NCBI RefSeq assembly: GCF_963576675.1
Contig: NC_088913.1
Coordinates: forward strand, 21,712,001-21,776,000
Reading direction: 5' to 3'
Origin: Euphorbia lathyris
Taxonomy: Eukaryota; Streptophyta; Magnoliopsida; Malpighiales; Euphorbiaceae
DNA length: 64,000 nt
The position numbers were made by a program, and so were the translations under genes. The notes beneath the pieces were generated by a model. The model did not search any database. It worked only from the letters and a program-made list of their open reading frames with translations, and was not told the origin of the DNA. Below are positions 39,050 to 50,063 of this stretch, piece after piece. How positions within the stretch are numbered: position 1 is the first letter of the stretch; each line of letters opens with the position of its first letter.

Positions 39050-41200
39050 TTTTTTTTTTTTTTTTTTTTGGTAGAAAAGGAAAAGAAAAACGAATAACAA
39101 CAAACTACCCAGGAATTAGCCTAGGGAAGCTAACCCCAATCCTATCTTCTAAGAGAAGATGAGAGATGAAACTAGGGGAAACAGGAAGGGTAGTAACGCC
39201 TAACGTCCCTTCATGGCCCGCCGCCGCCAAGCGATCAGCAACACGATTCTGCTCTCTAAAAATGTGTCTGAACTCTACGAACTCAAAGGAGGAGCAAAGC
39301 CTTATAATAGCTTTGATGAGGTTGCGACTGTTAAGACCCATAGAATGATTCTCAGAAATCATTTTGATTGCTTCCAAATTATCAGACTCCACAGAGAGCC
39401 TCTTAACACCCAGCCTTTTAGCAAGATTGATTCCAGTAAGAATAGCCCAGAGCTCCGCAGAAAAGGAAGAACCCAACCCTAAATTCTGGGAGAACCCAGA
39501 AAGCCAGACGCCCCCTACATCTCTAAGCACACCTCCAGCCGCAATCTTACCGTTACTGAGGCAGGAACCATCAGTATTCAGCTTCACAACCCCCTCTCTT
39601 GGCCTGCTCCATCCCACGAGATGGACATCACAACACTGAGAGGCTCTGGCAAGGGACTCTCCTTTGAAACTATCGATAATAGAGAAAAGTTTTTTCGAGA
39701 AGAAATCAGCTAAGTTTGTCATAAAAACAGTTTTATCTCCAAAAATCTCCTCGTTTCTCCATTTCCAAACTTGGTGACAGATAATAGCAAAGAAAATGTC
39801 ACCATGCTCCATGTATGGAAGCAACTTTCCTCTAACACCATCAGAGAACCAGTCGACCTCAGAATGTGCCATGAAGGAAGAGAAAATATGGTGTGGGAGA
39901 ATTTTCCTCCAAACCTCTTTACTATTAGAGCAATCTCTAAGAGCATGGCACAAAGTCTCAACATGACCTCTGCATCTACTGCAAGCTCCAGAATCAGTCA
40001 AGTGCCTTCTGTGCCTATCCGAATTAGTAAGAAGCCTGTCCTTAACACCTAGCCACAGGAAACTCCTAATACGGAAAGGAACTTTAAGGGTCCAAATCGA
40101 CTTCCACACATCCGAGGGAGGATCAGATCTAAAGAGAGAGAAAGCTTCAAAGGCCGATTTGCAAGAATAAACTCCATTGTTAGTCAGCGCCCAACAGTGC
40201 CTATCCAAGTCTTCCTCTTGATTACTCACCTTCACTCCCCGCATTCTAAGGAGAGTCTCAAGGCTAAAGAAAGTATCAAACTTTGACCAGATCCAGTCCC
40301 CTTCCGAGTCAACCACATCGGCAATCCTCCAGTTGCGTATATCACTAGGCGGGGGGGAAGAACACACCTCAATTAACGGTTTATCCCCAATCCAGTTATC
40401 AAACCAGAAACTAATGGACTTACCATTCCCCACCTCCAGGCCAACTCCCGAGCAGAACTCATCAAACACAGCACTAAGTCCTTTCCAGAGGAAGGAACAA
40501 TTAGCAACTCTCTCTTTCGGGCCCCCGAAGATTTTGTCTTTCCGATACTTACCACAAAGGAGGCGAACCCAAAGAGAGGAGGGGTTTTGCCACATACGCC
40601 AAAGGAGTTTCATTAATAAAACTTTATTATTGTCCTTTGCTTTCCTAATACCCAGACCCCCAGAATCTTTAGGATGGCAAACCTCACTCCAAGGCACAAG
40701 ATGGATCTTCCTGCCCTCCGCAGCTTCCCCCCACAGGAACCTACGGTTAATCTTGTCAAGATCATTAAGCACAGGATCCGGAAGCTTACAAGCCTGCATG
40801 ATGTGATTGGGAGCAGCACAATTAACAGATTGAATTAACGTGAGGCGGCCAGCGAGAGACAGAGTCTTGGCTTTCCAAGTGGCACACTTCGAATTAGCTT
40901 TATCCAAAGTCTCTTTGAAGGAGCCTTTAGACACACGCTCACTATGGAGGGGAACGCCCAGATACTTCCCAAGAGAATCAGTAAGAGGAATACTTGAGAG
41001 ATCACTTAATGTCTTACAGACTCTCTGATTCATATTCTTAGAGCACATCATCCTAGATTTCTGGATATTAAGCTTCTGCCCAGAGGCCGAACAAAAACAA
41101 TCCAGAATATCCATAATGACTCTCAACTGCTCCTCATTACCCTCAAGAAAGATAAGGACATCATCTGCAAAGAATAAGTGAGTCACATAAACATTATTTC
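39050..41200 (-). mobile_element. 5'-truncated plant LINE, copy-2 only
   Basis: The tail is a run of 20 T on the plus strand (39050-39069), meaning poly(A) on the minus strand. The single coding frame covers 39105-41186, so the 5' end lies close to 41190-41200, just upstream of the reverse transcriptase FADD box. No clear target repeat was found: DNA on both sides (38915-39049 and about 41200-41700) has no match in the other duplicate either. Confidence 0.85.
39105..41186 (-). CDS. LINE ORF2 C-terminal part: reverse transcriptase end, zinc-binding region, RNase H
   Basis: An uninterrupted frame of 693 residues. It starts at MTHLFFADDVLIF, the catalytic box of the reverse transcriptase, so the upstream endonuclease and fingers are missing. 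Next come the thumb region (GKYLGVPLH), a zf-RVT-type region around residues 365-430 (SFLWLGVKDRLLTN, CSRCRGHVETLCHALRDC), and a plant-type RNase H domain from about 545. RNase H acids are visible in NTDGSC, SAELWAI, VESDN and NRVADRLAA. The absence of stops suggests a young insertion. It cannot transpose on its own because it is 5'-truncated. Confidence 0.93.
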   Translation of the reverse strand: MTHLFFADDVLIFLEGNEEQLRVIMDILDCFCSASGQKLNIQKSRMMCSKNMNQRVCKTLSDLSSIPLTDSLGKYLGVPLHSERVSKGSFKETLDKANSKCATWKAKTLSLAGRLTLIQSVNCAAPNHIMQACKLPDPVLNDLDKINRRFLWGEAAEGRKIHLVPWSEVCHPKDSGGLGIRKAKDNNKVLLMKLLWRMWQNPSSLWVRLLCGKYRKDKIFGGPKERVANCSFLWKGLSAVFDEFCSGVGLEVGNGKSISFWFDNWIGDKPLIEVCSSPPPSDIRNWRIADVVDSEGDWIWSKFDTFFSLETLLRMRGVKVSNQEEDLDRHCWALTNNGVYSCKSAFEAFSLFRSDPPSDVWKSIWTLKVPFRIRSFLWLGVKDRLLTNSDRHRRHLTDSGACSRCRGHVETLCHALRDCSNSKEVWRKILPHHIFSSFMAHSEVDWFSDGVRGKLLPYMEHGDIFFAIICHQVWKWRNEEIFGDKTVFMTNLADFFSKKLFSIIDSFKGESLARASQCCDVHLVGWSRPREGVVKLNTDGSCLSNGKIAAGGVLRDVGGVWLSGFSQNLGLGSSFSAELWAILTGINLAKRLGVKRLSVESDNLEAIKMISENHSMGLNSRNLIKAIIRLCSSFEFVEFRHIFREQNRVADRLAAAGHEGTLGVTTLPVSPSFISHLLLEDRIGVSFPRLIPG

Positions 41201-42540
41201 TTTTAACAGCATAATTTAATTTCTTTTAATTTTTTTTCTAATATAAAATTATTAAAAAGAATTATTTATGTAAAAAGAATGTGAATTACATTTGGACATA
41301 ATAATTATATGGCAAGTTCGATTAGATCGAATCCGACCCAACACATAAACATGTTTAGTTTCAGTTGACATATGACAATACAAACCGCTCATTTGAAGTT
41401 TTGAGAAATAGATAAACAAAACATAGGAGAGAAAAAAAGATGGAAAATAGTGAAAACAAATTTGATTTTTTAGAGTGGAAAAGGAAAAGTTGATTTCCAT
41501 ATCTCATTACCTATTATACTTTATTTAATCAACCATTAGTAAAGAAAATTATTATTCTCATCCTCATTCCATATCAAGATTTCATTAAACCAAACACTTC
41601 CTTAGGACATTTTCAATAGGGGAGAGTTTAAAAATTGCTTGATGATATATATCTTTTTAGGCGCTACATTGGAGGAGAAGTTATCGTCACTTTTTTAAAG
41701 TAATATTATCACTTTTTGACAACATTTGTTATACTTTTTTTTTTTCAATAAAAACTTATGATTAAATAATAAAGTTGTATAATTAAAACAAACTATATAT
41801 GAAATAATGATATATGGGATCACGCTCGAAACTTTTGAAATTGCTTAATATTGGATCATTTTTGTAACAAAAGTATTTTGTAACAAAAGTAGTCAAACTA
41901 ATATAGATAAGAAAAAAATAGAATATTATATTTTGAAATTATGTGTTAATTTTTGGAAACTTTTAAAGTTGCTACCATTAGAGATGCTCTTAATTGCTTT
42001 GCAGGAAATTTAAGGTTTGTGTGTGTGTGTTTTTCTTCCTATGAGTGAAGAAATTCTCGGATGGACCTAATTAAGTAACTATAGGAATTAATTGGATCAA
42101 ATGGACCTAATTAATTATTTTTCTGTAACAGGAATGAGCAAAGCAAGAGTCTATTAGGAATTAGGATTAGGTTTAGTCATAATAAGTGGCATATAAATAA
42201 AATATTATGCCACATCTAAACCTTAATCTAAGATAATTAGTATTAGTTAAAATTTTATCTCCTTCTCCTCAAGAGTCGCATCCCCCTCCTCTCTCTTGAT
42301 GTGTGGTCTAAATTCGTAGATCAATCACAACTCCTCCTAGACTTGCTTAGTGTAGATGTTGTGGGATCAGTAATGCATGATCTAGTTTGTATCCTTCCGC
42401 TGCTATTCAACAGTTTTGCTCTACAATAGGTAACCCATTGCACCGTTATATTCGGGTTCTTGGCTCGCAACTTTTCCCATAAAGGTAACCAATTAAACCG
42501 CTACAATAGGTAACCTATGATCTAGTTCGTATCCTTCAGC
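41201..42540. other. Spacer, no gene seen
   Basis: About 41201-41700 has no counterpart in copy 1; from about 41700 it matches 8580-9320. There is a short (GT)n run near 42015. Confidence 0.45.
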
Positions 42541-43679
42541 TTTTGATTTCGCTCCTCCAGAGTTTCCTTCACTTTATGATGCATCCGCAGATACTCATTC
42601 GCTAGCTGGTGGGCAGTCATATTGCCTTTATCCCCTTTTGGAATGTGTGATATATCCAGAGTGTGATTGGAGATCTTTGTATATACCATTTCAAATGGTG
42701 ACTTCCTAGTTCCTGAATGTATAGACCCGTTATAAGCGAATTATGTCTGAGCCAAAACCAAGTCTCACATCTTGGTCTTGTCCTTACACTTGCTTCTTAG
42801 TAAGTTCCCTAGGGTCCGATTAACCACTTATATCTGACCATTAGTTTGCGGATGTGCAGTAGTATTGAACTTTAAGGTCGTATCAAAGAGATCCTATAAC
42901 GTCCACCAAAAGTGGCTTAGAAATTTTGTATCTCGATCTGAGATAATACTTTTTGGTACCCCGTGTAATCTTACGACCTCTTTGAAAAACAGTTTGGCAA
43001 TCGTTGAGGCATCACTTATCTTTCGACATGGGATAAAATGGGCCATTTTAGAGAACCTGTCAACCACAATGAAAATGGAGTCCATGCTCCTTTGGGTTCT
43101 AGGCAAACCGAGGATGAAATCCATGGATAAGTCTTCCCATACAATCTCGGGCACCGGTGGTGGCAAATGTAGGCCGAAGTTTGTCACATGTCCCTTAGAG
43201 GTTTGACAAATGTAATATCGCTCCACTAAGTGGGCGACATTCATTCTTATCTTAGGCCAGAAATATTAGGAGCTCACTGTTTCGTACGGGTTGTCTCTCC
43301 CAAAGTGCCCTCATAGACTTCCTCCATGTAAATCTCGAATGACTTTCTCCCGGATGGACGTGCATGGTAAACAAAGCTGGTTACCTCTCATAAGATATTC
43401 ATCTAGTAGATGATACGCCCCATCCCCATGTTGGTTCCTGCATCTCTCCTAAATGCCTCCAAAGTCAGGATCCGCCTTATAATCTCATCGGATGTGCTCA
43501 AAACAATCTACCTCCAGATTCACTGTCTTCAAAAGGGCTACCCTTCGACTTAGGGCATCCGCTATATTGTTATGTGTTCCAGCCTTGTGGATAAGTTTGT
43601 AGGGGAACTTATCTATGAAAGGAGTAAGGGGTTTGATACTCGATAACAGATAGCTACTTAAAATCATTTGCTGAAACAT
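42541..43679 (-). pseudogene. Ty3/gypsy pol relic, paralog of 9337-10440
   Basis: Same order as in copy 1: RNase H end (NNIADALSRRVALLKT), integrase zinc region (CQTSKG), core with SMDFILGLP and [10 protein letters not shown]. The codon that is TAA in copy 1 (9834-9836) is a sense AAA here, but a TAG follows the FWWTL block near 42893 where copy 1 has a sense codon. Not functional. Confidence 0.85.
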
Positions 43680-46307
43680 ACCCCTATAATCGGTGCATCA
43701 ACACAGTTCGATAACTTTGCAGATTGACTTAGATTCACTAATATTCTTCGATGGCCGTTTTCACTACTTTTCTTTCAGTCTACATAGTGATCAGCGACTA
43801 ACTCATCTCAACTTCCATCTCCCCCTTCTTGACAACCAACTAGGCTTTATCACTAGATAACTTGGCATATTCTTTGGAAGCCTCGACATCTTAGCTTTTG
43901 AGTGCCTTTTTAGCCTCTTTGAGCTCTTTGTTTTTGGTGGTCATCTCGCTACAAAACTTATTTAGCTCTGTTTGAAGAAGGGTTTCTTTCCACTTTAGAG
44001 TAGCCACTCTAGTTCAAGTTAGGTCTTCTCTACCTATAAATTCCCACTCTTTAGAGACTCATGCAGAAAATTATTTTCATCAATGGTAAGCTTCCATAAG
44101 TTTTTCTCAACTACATCATCTCCCTTAGATTGTTATCGACTTTTTTAGCATTTTCCTTCCTTTCCTTGGCCACCTCTTGACATGTCTTCTATTTGGTCAT
44201 CTACCAAGCTTTTGTTGGCTCTCTCATTTGACATCCCTCTGTTTGACTTGTTGAATAGATATCACATACGTATCTATAAAAGCCTCAAAGAAAACACACA
44301 TATTCCTTTAACACCTTAGCCAATCTTTCCGAGAGATGCAATACAAAAAGGTTAACACAAATATAACATACCTTCTATTGCTCCTAATAAGGGTTCTAAA
44401 GGGTGTGAATAGAACTATTGAGTAATTTACGCCTTTAAAAACTTTTCTTAATCAAGTCAACAAAACACAGAGGATGGTCTCAGTATCAGCGGCAATTTTA
44501 GTCTACTGAGATTTTCAGTAATTCAGCCTACTAAGATTGCTTCAGCTTCTGATAATTTCCAACTCAGATGATGACTCTTTTATCAGATGTTTTAAAGATA
44601 TGAAATGTATGCACGGTTTAATGAGTGCTCGGAGTATGAATGTGTGAGATAAAGTTCAGAGCATAAAATAATTCAGTAGAAGTAAAGGCAAAAGCAAGGA
44701 AAGAAATACGTAGCAGATTTATACTGGTTTGGCCTCTTGCTTATATCCAGTCCTTAAAATACCTTCTTATGAGCTTTAATCCACTATCTATCTCTTTCAA
44801 AGGTAGAGAACAAACCTTTATAGAATAGCCTAAGTTTGAATAAAGTATCTTCACTCAACACTTAATTAAAACACTCTTTGCTGCTTATAACCAAAGCAAC
44901 AAATCACTACTGATTTAAAATTGAACGATTATAATTTATTTAGATAAGAAATGTGTTTGAACTAATCTCTCTCTAATCAATTACACATATATGAACTTGA
45001 TTTGTATTTTGCACTTTGCTCTGTTTTAGCTTTTTACAATATATCTCATATATGTTTGAATTGCTCGCTTTGTTTTTTTAATTGTTTTTGAGCTTTGCTT
45101 ATATATGCAGAGATTAAAACTAGTTGTTTGAATCTAGAAGGAGACAGTTAAGAAGAAATGCACTCTGTCTTCTCTGGGATTTCTAGTTCCTTTGTTGAAT
45201 TTTCCAAATGCAGAAACTAGCTGTTTCAGACTCAGAAGACCGTTGAATGTTGACAAGCTTCATCCACTAATCTTTTCAAGTTTCTGATCTTATATATTGC
45301 AGGCTATACCGTTTCCATTTTTGGTGTATGTGAGAGAGATGGGTTGTTTTTACGGAGATGACTATCTTCTGCATTTTATCCATAATGGGTAAGCTGTTGG
45401 GGAAGATGATGGAATTGTCTTCTTCTGAGTTTAGACTTGGGCTTCTAGTTGTGGGCTTGCTTCTGGTTGGACCTTTATTTTGCTAAAGGCTTTTTTGCTT
45501 TCTTTTATATAGAAGTAGCATAATATGCCTTATACAATTTTTAATACTTAAACAAAATTGTTAGATAACAAAGACATATTTAATTCTGAATTTTAATTAC
45601 TTGAGAGATCTAATTCCTTAATTGTAATTTTTGTCATACTCAAAACTTCACCAAAATTGGGTTTCAACGCCTTCTTAATGCTCTAAAGGGAGAAATCATA
45701 GGCGATGCTACAATTGCGATTAGAGATCCTTCGATAGTGCGAGGACAACATAAACATCTCTGCCATATAGTTGACAATGTTACTATTTAATATATTTTCT
45801 AAGTCAGGCACATCCTAATGCACCCATTCTTGGTACGACCCTATTGTGATATTTAGACATTTCATGGTATCAAAAGAAAGACAAGGTTCCCTAGCACAAA
45901 TCCCCTCCATTTTTGGAACCTCATTGTAGAGTCAAGGATGCTAGATTCACCGGAACTTGACTCATTGCTCGACTCACTATCAACATCCATAATATCATTC
46001 CCCTTCATAGTTAGCAAACTACAAGATCCTTATGGCTTGGTTGAAGAGGAATGCGAGATTTCAGTCGAAGAGATCCTAATGCCCAGGGATCCAATAGCGG
46101 TTCCCATAAAGCGGAAGGTGGTCCCTTCAAACTGTTTCCCCTGCTCAGATCCTAATATTCATGCTAGATCCTCAAGAACATCTCCCTCATCCTCGACACC
46201 CTCTCTAGCCTCCTCAACTTCATCATTTGACCACTTAGATATCTTTTGGACTTTATCAACAACCATCTTCGTGTTTTCGCTTATTTTCCTTACTTTTCTT
46301 CATCCTA
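43680..46307. other. Decayed retroelement-like spacer, paralog of 10441-14568
   Basis: Without the 1500-bp solo LTR this is the uninterrupted form of the region; the single cttga near 44166 is the empty target site. A plus-strand frame at 45938-46339 (133 codons) is open here but broken in copy 1 and has no known domain, so I do not treat it as a gene. Confidence 0.45.
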
Positions 46308-46711
46308 GGCCCTGTTTGTTAAAAAGCTTTTTGAGGTAAAATTAGAGGTTTGAGCCACTTTATAGGTTTTGACTAGTCAAACCTTTAATGTTGGTGTTTG
46401 GTGAATAGAGGTTTAAAAGAGCTTATTGGGTCCAAAAAGCTAATTTTGAAAAAGCTCATTTTAGGAGCTTTTTCAATCAGCTTATTGCTCCATTTCTTTT
46501 GAAAGGACATTTTTACCCCTACTTATTACCCTTTAACCCCAAATAAATGTTTTATCATGTCTTTATTTGTCATTTACCTAAACAGCTATTAATAATCAGC
46601 TAAGTTTTACCAAACAAGTTTACACAATCAGCTAGTCAAACTAGCTAACCAAAAAGGTAATCAACTAACAGCTAATGTAATTAGCTATCAGCTATTTGCC
46701 AAAACAGGGCC
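46308..46711. mobile_element. Tourist/Harbinger-like MITE, paralog of 14569-14951
   Basis: Ends are GGCCCTGTTTG and its inverted copy. It has a 20-odd-base extra AGCTAATGTAATTAGCTA-like stretch near the right end relative to copy 1. Confidence 0.6.
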
Positions 46712-47447
46712 CTGGAATGAACATTAGAAAACTCCACACCTCCCTATAATCTAGGCATCTCGACGGCCTTCTCCGACACCTTTATAGTCAAAGGGAAATA
46801 TTATAGACCAATCAAACCATGCAAACTCTCTATAAGCACTAAGAAACCCCCTCAAAAGCGAGTTAGTTTGTTGTATGGCAAGGAGTATCCTTGATTAGCC
46901 CCTTGGTAGGATGGGAAAGGCTCAGCAACATCTCAGCACATTCTCCCTCGAGAGCCAACAACGAATTTGCCCGCTCAAAGCTTATAGTCTGACTAGTAGC
47001 TTTCTTCTTATTTTCCTTTATTTCGAATACTTTCCCAAGAGATGGCATGCTAGTCCCTCCGCTTAAGAAAATTCCTATAAATATACGGTACACAACTCAC
47101 CCTCCTTGAGTCCTTCAAATTGAGGGGCTACAACCTGGAGGATAGAAGTTATCATCCACTCAAACATGACTGGTTCCTTGATACTTCTACAACCTAAGAA
47201 ACTGGCCTAAAAGGCACTACCAAGTTGATAATCCTAGTGAAATCTCTCAAACCACTCACAAACACATGGGTACTAATACCGTCATCTTCGTCAAGCAAGG
47301 TCATGTCGACCTCCATCAAATCAAAATCTAGGCATCGATCCCCTTTATCTTACTCACTCATCACACCTACAAAAATGGGTAAAGTAAACAGAAATGGCAT
47401 CAGAAGCGTAAAAAATGAGAAGGAAAGAAAAAAACCCATTCCACTGC
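46712..47447. other. Decayed retroelement ORF region and 300 bp missing from copy 1
   Basis: The hAT element of copy 1 is absent: aatcaaac occurs once near 46814. About 46990-47300 has no counterpart in copy 1. No gene is recognisable. Confidence 0.4.
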
Positions 47448-47560
47448 TTAGGTAAGCTGGTGGGCCTGTAACGACCCGATCCGGAGAGGGTGGCACCGGG
47501 ATAGAAGGTCTGAGTAAGGAGCGGCCCTAAGGGATGGCGATGGGGGCAGGAATGAACTGA

Positions 47561-47571
47561 ATCCCACATCG
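47561..47571 (+). promoter_or_regulatory. U-snRNA-type upstream element (USE) in TRIM LTR
   Basis: ATCCCACATCG matches the plant snRNA USE consensus RTCCCACATCG at all 11 positions. The same place in LTRs 2 and 3 reads ATCCCATATCG (47879-47889 and 48199-48209), one mismatch. Whether it drives transcription here is an inference. Confidence 0.5.
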
Positions 47572-48309
47572 GAAATGGAGAGGGAGTGATTGGGGCTTAT
47601 TAGTAAGATGTGAATCCAATACATGTAGACGCGTTTTAAAGCCGTGAGGCCCAATGTGTTGGAATTGGGCCAGAGCAGACAATATCTACATGGTATTGGA
47701 CCAGGGTGTTATAATTGGTATCAGACCCGACTCTCCACATACGATGTGTGGTTCGGGGACAAACCAGGCGGAAGTTGGTGGGCCTGTAACGACCCGGTCC
47801 GAAGTGGGTGGCACTGGGGTAGAAGGCCTGAGCAAGGAGCGGCCCTAAGGGATGGCGATGGGGGTAGGAATGAACTGAATCCCATATCGAAAATGGAGAG
47901 GGAGTGATTGAGGCTTATTAGTAAGATGTGAATCTAATACATGCAGACGCGTTTTAAAGCCGTGAGGCCCAATGTGTTGGAATTGGGCCAGAGCGGACAA
48001 TATCTACATGGTATTAGAACAAGGTGTTACAATATTGGTATCAGAGCCGACTCTCCACGTACGATGTGTGGTTCGGGGATGAACCAAGTGGAAGCTGGTG
48101 GGCCTGTAACGACCCGGTCCGGAGTGGGTGGCACCGGGATAGAAGGCCTGAGCAAGGAGTGGCCCTAAGGGATGGCAATGGGGGCAGGAATGAACTGAAT
48201 CCCATATCGAAAATGGAGAGGGAGTGATTGGGGCTTATTAGTAAGATGTGAATCCAATACATGCAGACGCGTTTTAAAGCCGTGAGGCCCAATGTGTTGG
48301 AATTGGGCC

Positions 48310-50011
48310 TGTCACACCCGACCCTAAACGACCTCAATCGGCATCAGGCGTGAAATAGAAAGATCATAATCAATACTTAGAAGTCTCCAATTTATCCAAA
48401 TATCATTATATTACAATTGCAATACTAAAGTTCTAACCATAATTCTAACAATAAGCAACAACTTCCGATCCTTGCCTAATCGGTCGGTAACCTTCTCTCT
48501 ATCATGTACTTCCTCACCTAAAAACATTAAAACATTTAAAAAGGTGAGACAAAAATCTCAGTAAGAAACTATCAGCTATAAAAACCAACTTTATTTAACA
48601 TAGCTACATATATACATTTATTAAGGGATTTAATCAAAACTTTATAAAATATACTCAAAACTTAAGTTCATATAACTTTATATATATAATGTATCTTCTC
48701 AAAACGAATCAAAATAAATAAACGTTTCATCAAACCAATTCGTATTCAATCAAACGTAAAACTTTATATCAAAATCAATCATAACCGAAAACATAATCCA
48801 AATGAACTTAAAACATTGAATCCATCATCGAGTTTCTCCCCTTAAGTATCAATACATAACCACATATATAATCGAGACGTCTCTTAACATTGCATATCGC
48901 ATATGGTCTTATCCAACACTTCGCTGCCATACCCAATAGGTCTTAAGACTGTGTACACAGGCCATGTCCCTCACTGAACATGGTCTTCAAGTATAAAACC
49001 ACCGATCCGGATAACACTCGATGGATATAAAATCATAAAATCATAACGTACCAAATTTCCTTTCACAATCAAATTCCAAACTATTTCATAACCATAAATC
49101 ATTTGGCTTCAATTAGCCCTTTTGTATCATAAAAATCATATTTGGACTTCAATCCAAAATAATAACAACAATAACCGCAACAGATTTCTCAATCCAAAAA
49201 CAATTCATAAGAAATCATCAAATTCATTTTGTTCAATATGGATATATATTGAAACTAAAAACATATATGTATATATGTAAATCAACCAAATTAAGCCTTA
49301 AATCGACATAATCAAGTAAAATCTGAAATTCACATAGAAGCATAATCAATAGCTTCATTTGAACCATAATTTCACAATAAAAAGCAAAACCATAAAAAAT
49401 CCCTATTTTACAAAATACCTGTATAAACCCTGAAATATCAATTTCTGAAATTCTTTGATTATATATATTTATATATATATATATATATATATAACTCAAA
49501 ATATAGTTGATAGTTACTTACTTGGTCACTAATTGAACCAAATACACCCGATCGATTCGCCTCTAAATTCTGTCTAAGACGTTTCCCTCCAAACACTGCC
49601 GAAACTCAAAAACTCTTCGGTTAAGACTTAGATCTATGCATAAAGATGCTATGGTTTCAATTTCGAGTGATTCGGACGGTCGACTCTCCGTAAATCAAAG
49701 AAACGGTTCAGAGAAAATTGATGAATTTTAAAAAGGAATCGAAAAAGAAAAAAGAAAAGATTTAGATATAGTAGATGATGATGATCCGATATTCTCTAGA
49801 ATGCTTCAGAAAAGTTTGATAAATATCATATTTGATCCTCCATCTTTCTATAATCTTTTAAAAATTATCCTAAACTTTTAATTTACACCTAAAACCATCG
49901 AATTAACTCCAAACTTTTTTCATAGCACCAAATTAACTTCACACACCCAATAATTATAATATATACTAATATCAAAATATAAATTTTAGAAATTTAGACA
50001 CGGACGTGACA
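48310..50011. mobile_element. Solo LTR, 1702 bp, nested in the third TRIM LTR
   Basis: It begins TGTCACACCCGACC and ends GGACGTGACA, with inverted TGTCAC/GTGACA ends. A perfect 5-bp target repeat, gggcc, lies at 48305-48309 and 50012-50016, inside the LTR. The start resembles plant gypsy (chromovirus) LTRs. It has a (TA)n run near 49470-49492. No internal domain is present. Confidence 0.93.
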
Positions 50012-50063
50012 GGGCCAGAGCGGACAATATCTACATGGTATGGGACCATGGTGTTACATTAGG

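Larger units (their letters stand above)
47453..50058 (+). mobile_element. Tandem three-LTR miniature retroelement with nested solo LTR, copy-2 only
   Basis: Three LTRs of exactly 247 bp each: 47467-47713, 47785-48031, and 48105-48309 continued at 50017-50058. They start TGTAACGACCC and end GGTGTTACA (GTTATA in the first), so the ends are inverted TGTAAC/GTTACA. The two interiors are only 71 and 73 bp; each begins with a Met-tRNA primer site (TGGTATCAGAGCC-like, from 47716 and about 48036) and ends with a purine-rich stretch before GGGCC. Target repeat ttagg lies at 47448-47452 and 50059-50063; copy 1 has one ttagg near 16014. Unusually, the left end carries 14 bases of interior-like sequence (47453-47466) before the first LTR. 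Confidence 0.92.

Noticed and set aside
45938..46339. 133-codon plus-strand frame in the spacer
   Set aside because: It is broken in the paralogous copy (14175-14600), has no recognised domain, and its end runs into a Tourist-like MITE.
47644..48227. Repeated plus-strand frames (MRPNVLELGQS..., MCWNWARAD...)
   Set aside because: They recur only because the TRIM LTR recurs; they read through LTR ends and primer sites.
47467..48310. Three ~320-bp repeats as a satellite array
   Set aside because: LTR-type ends, primer sites in every spacer and the 5-bp target repeat fit a tandem retroelement better than a satellite.
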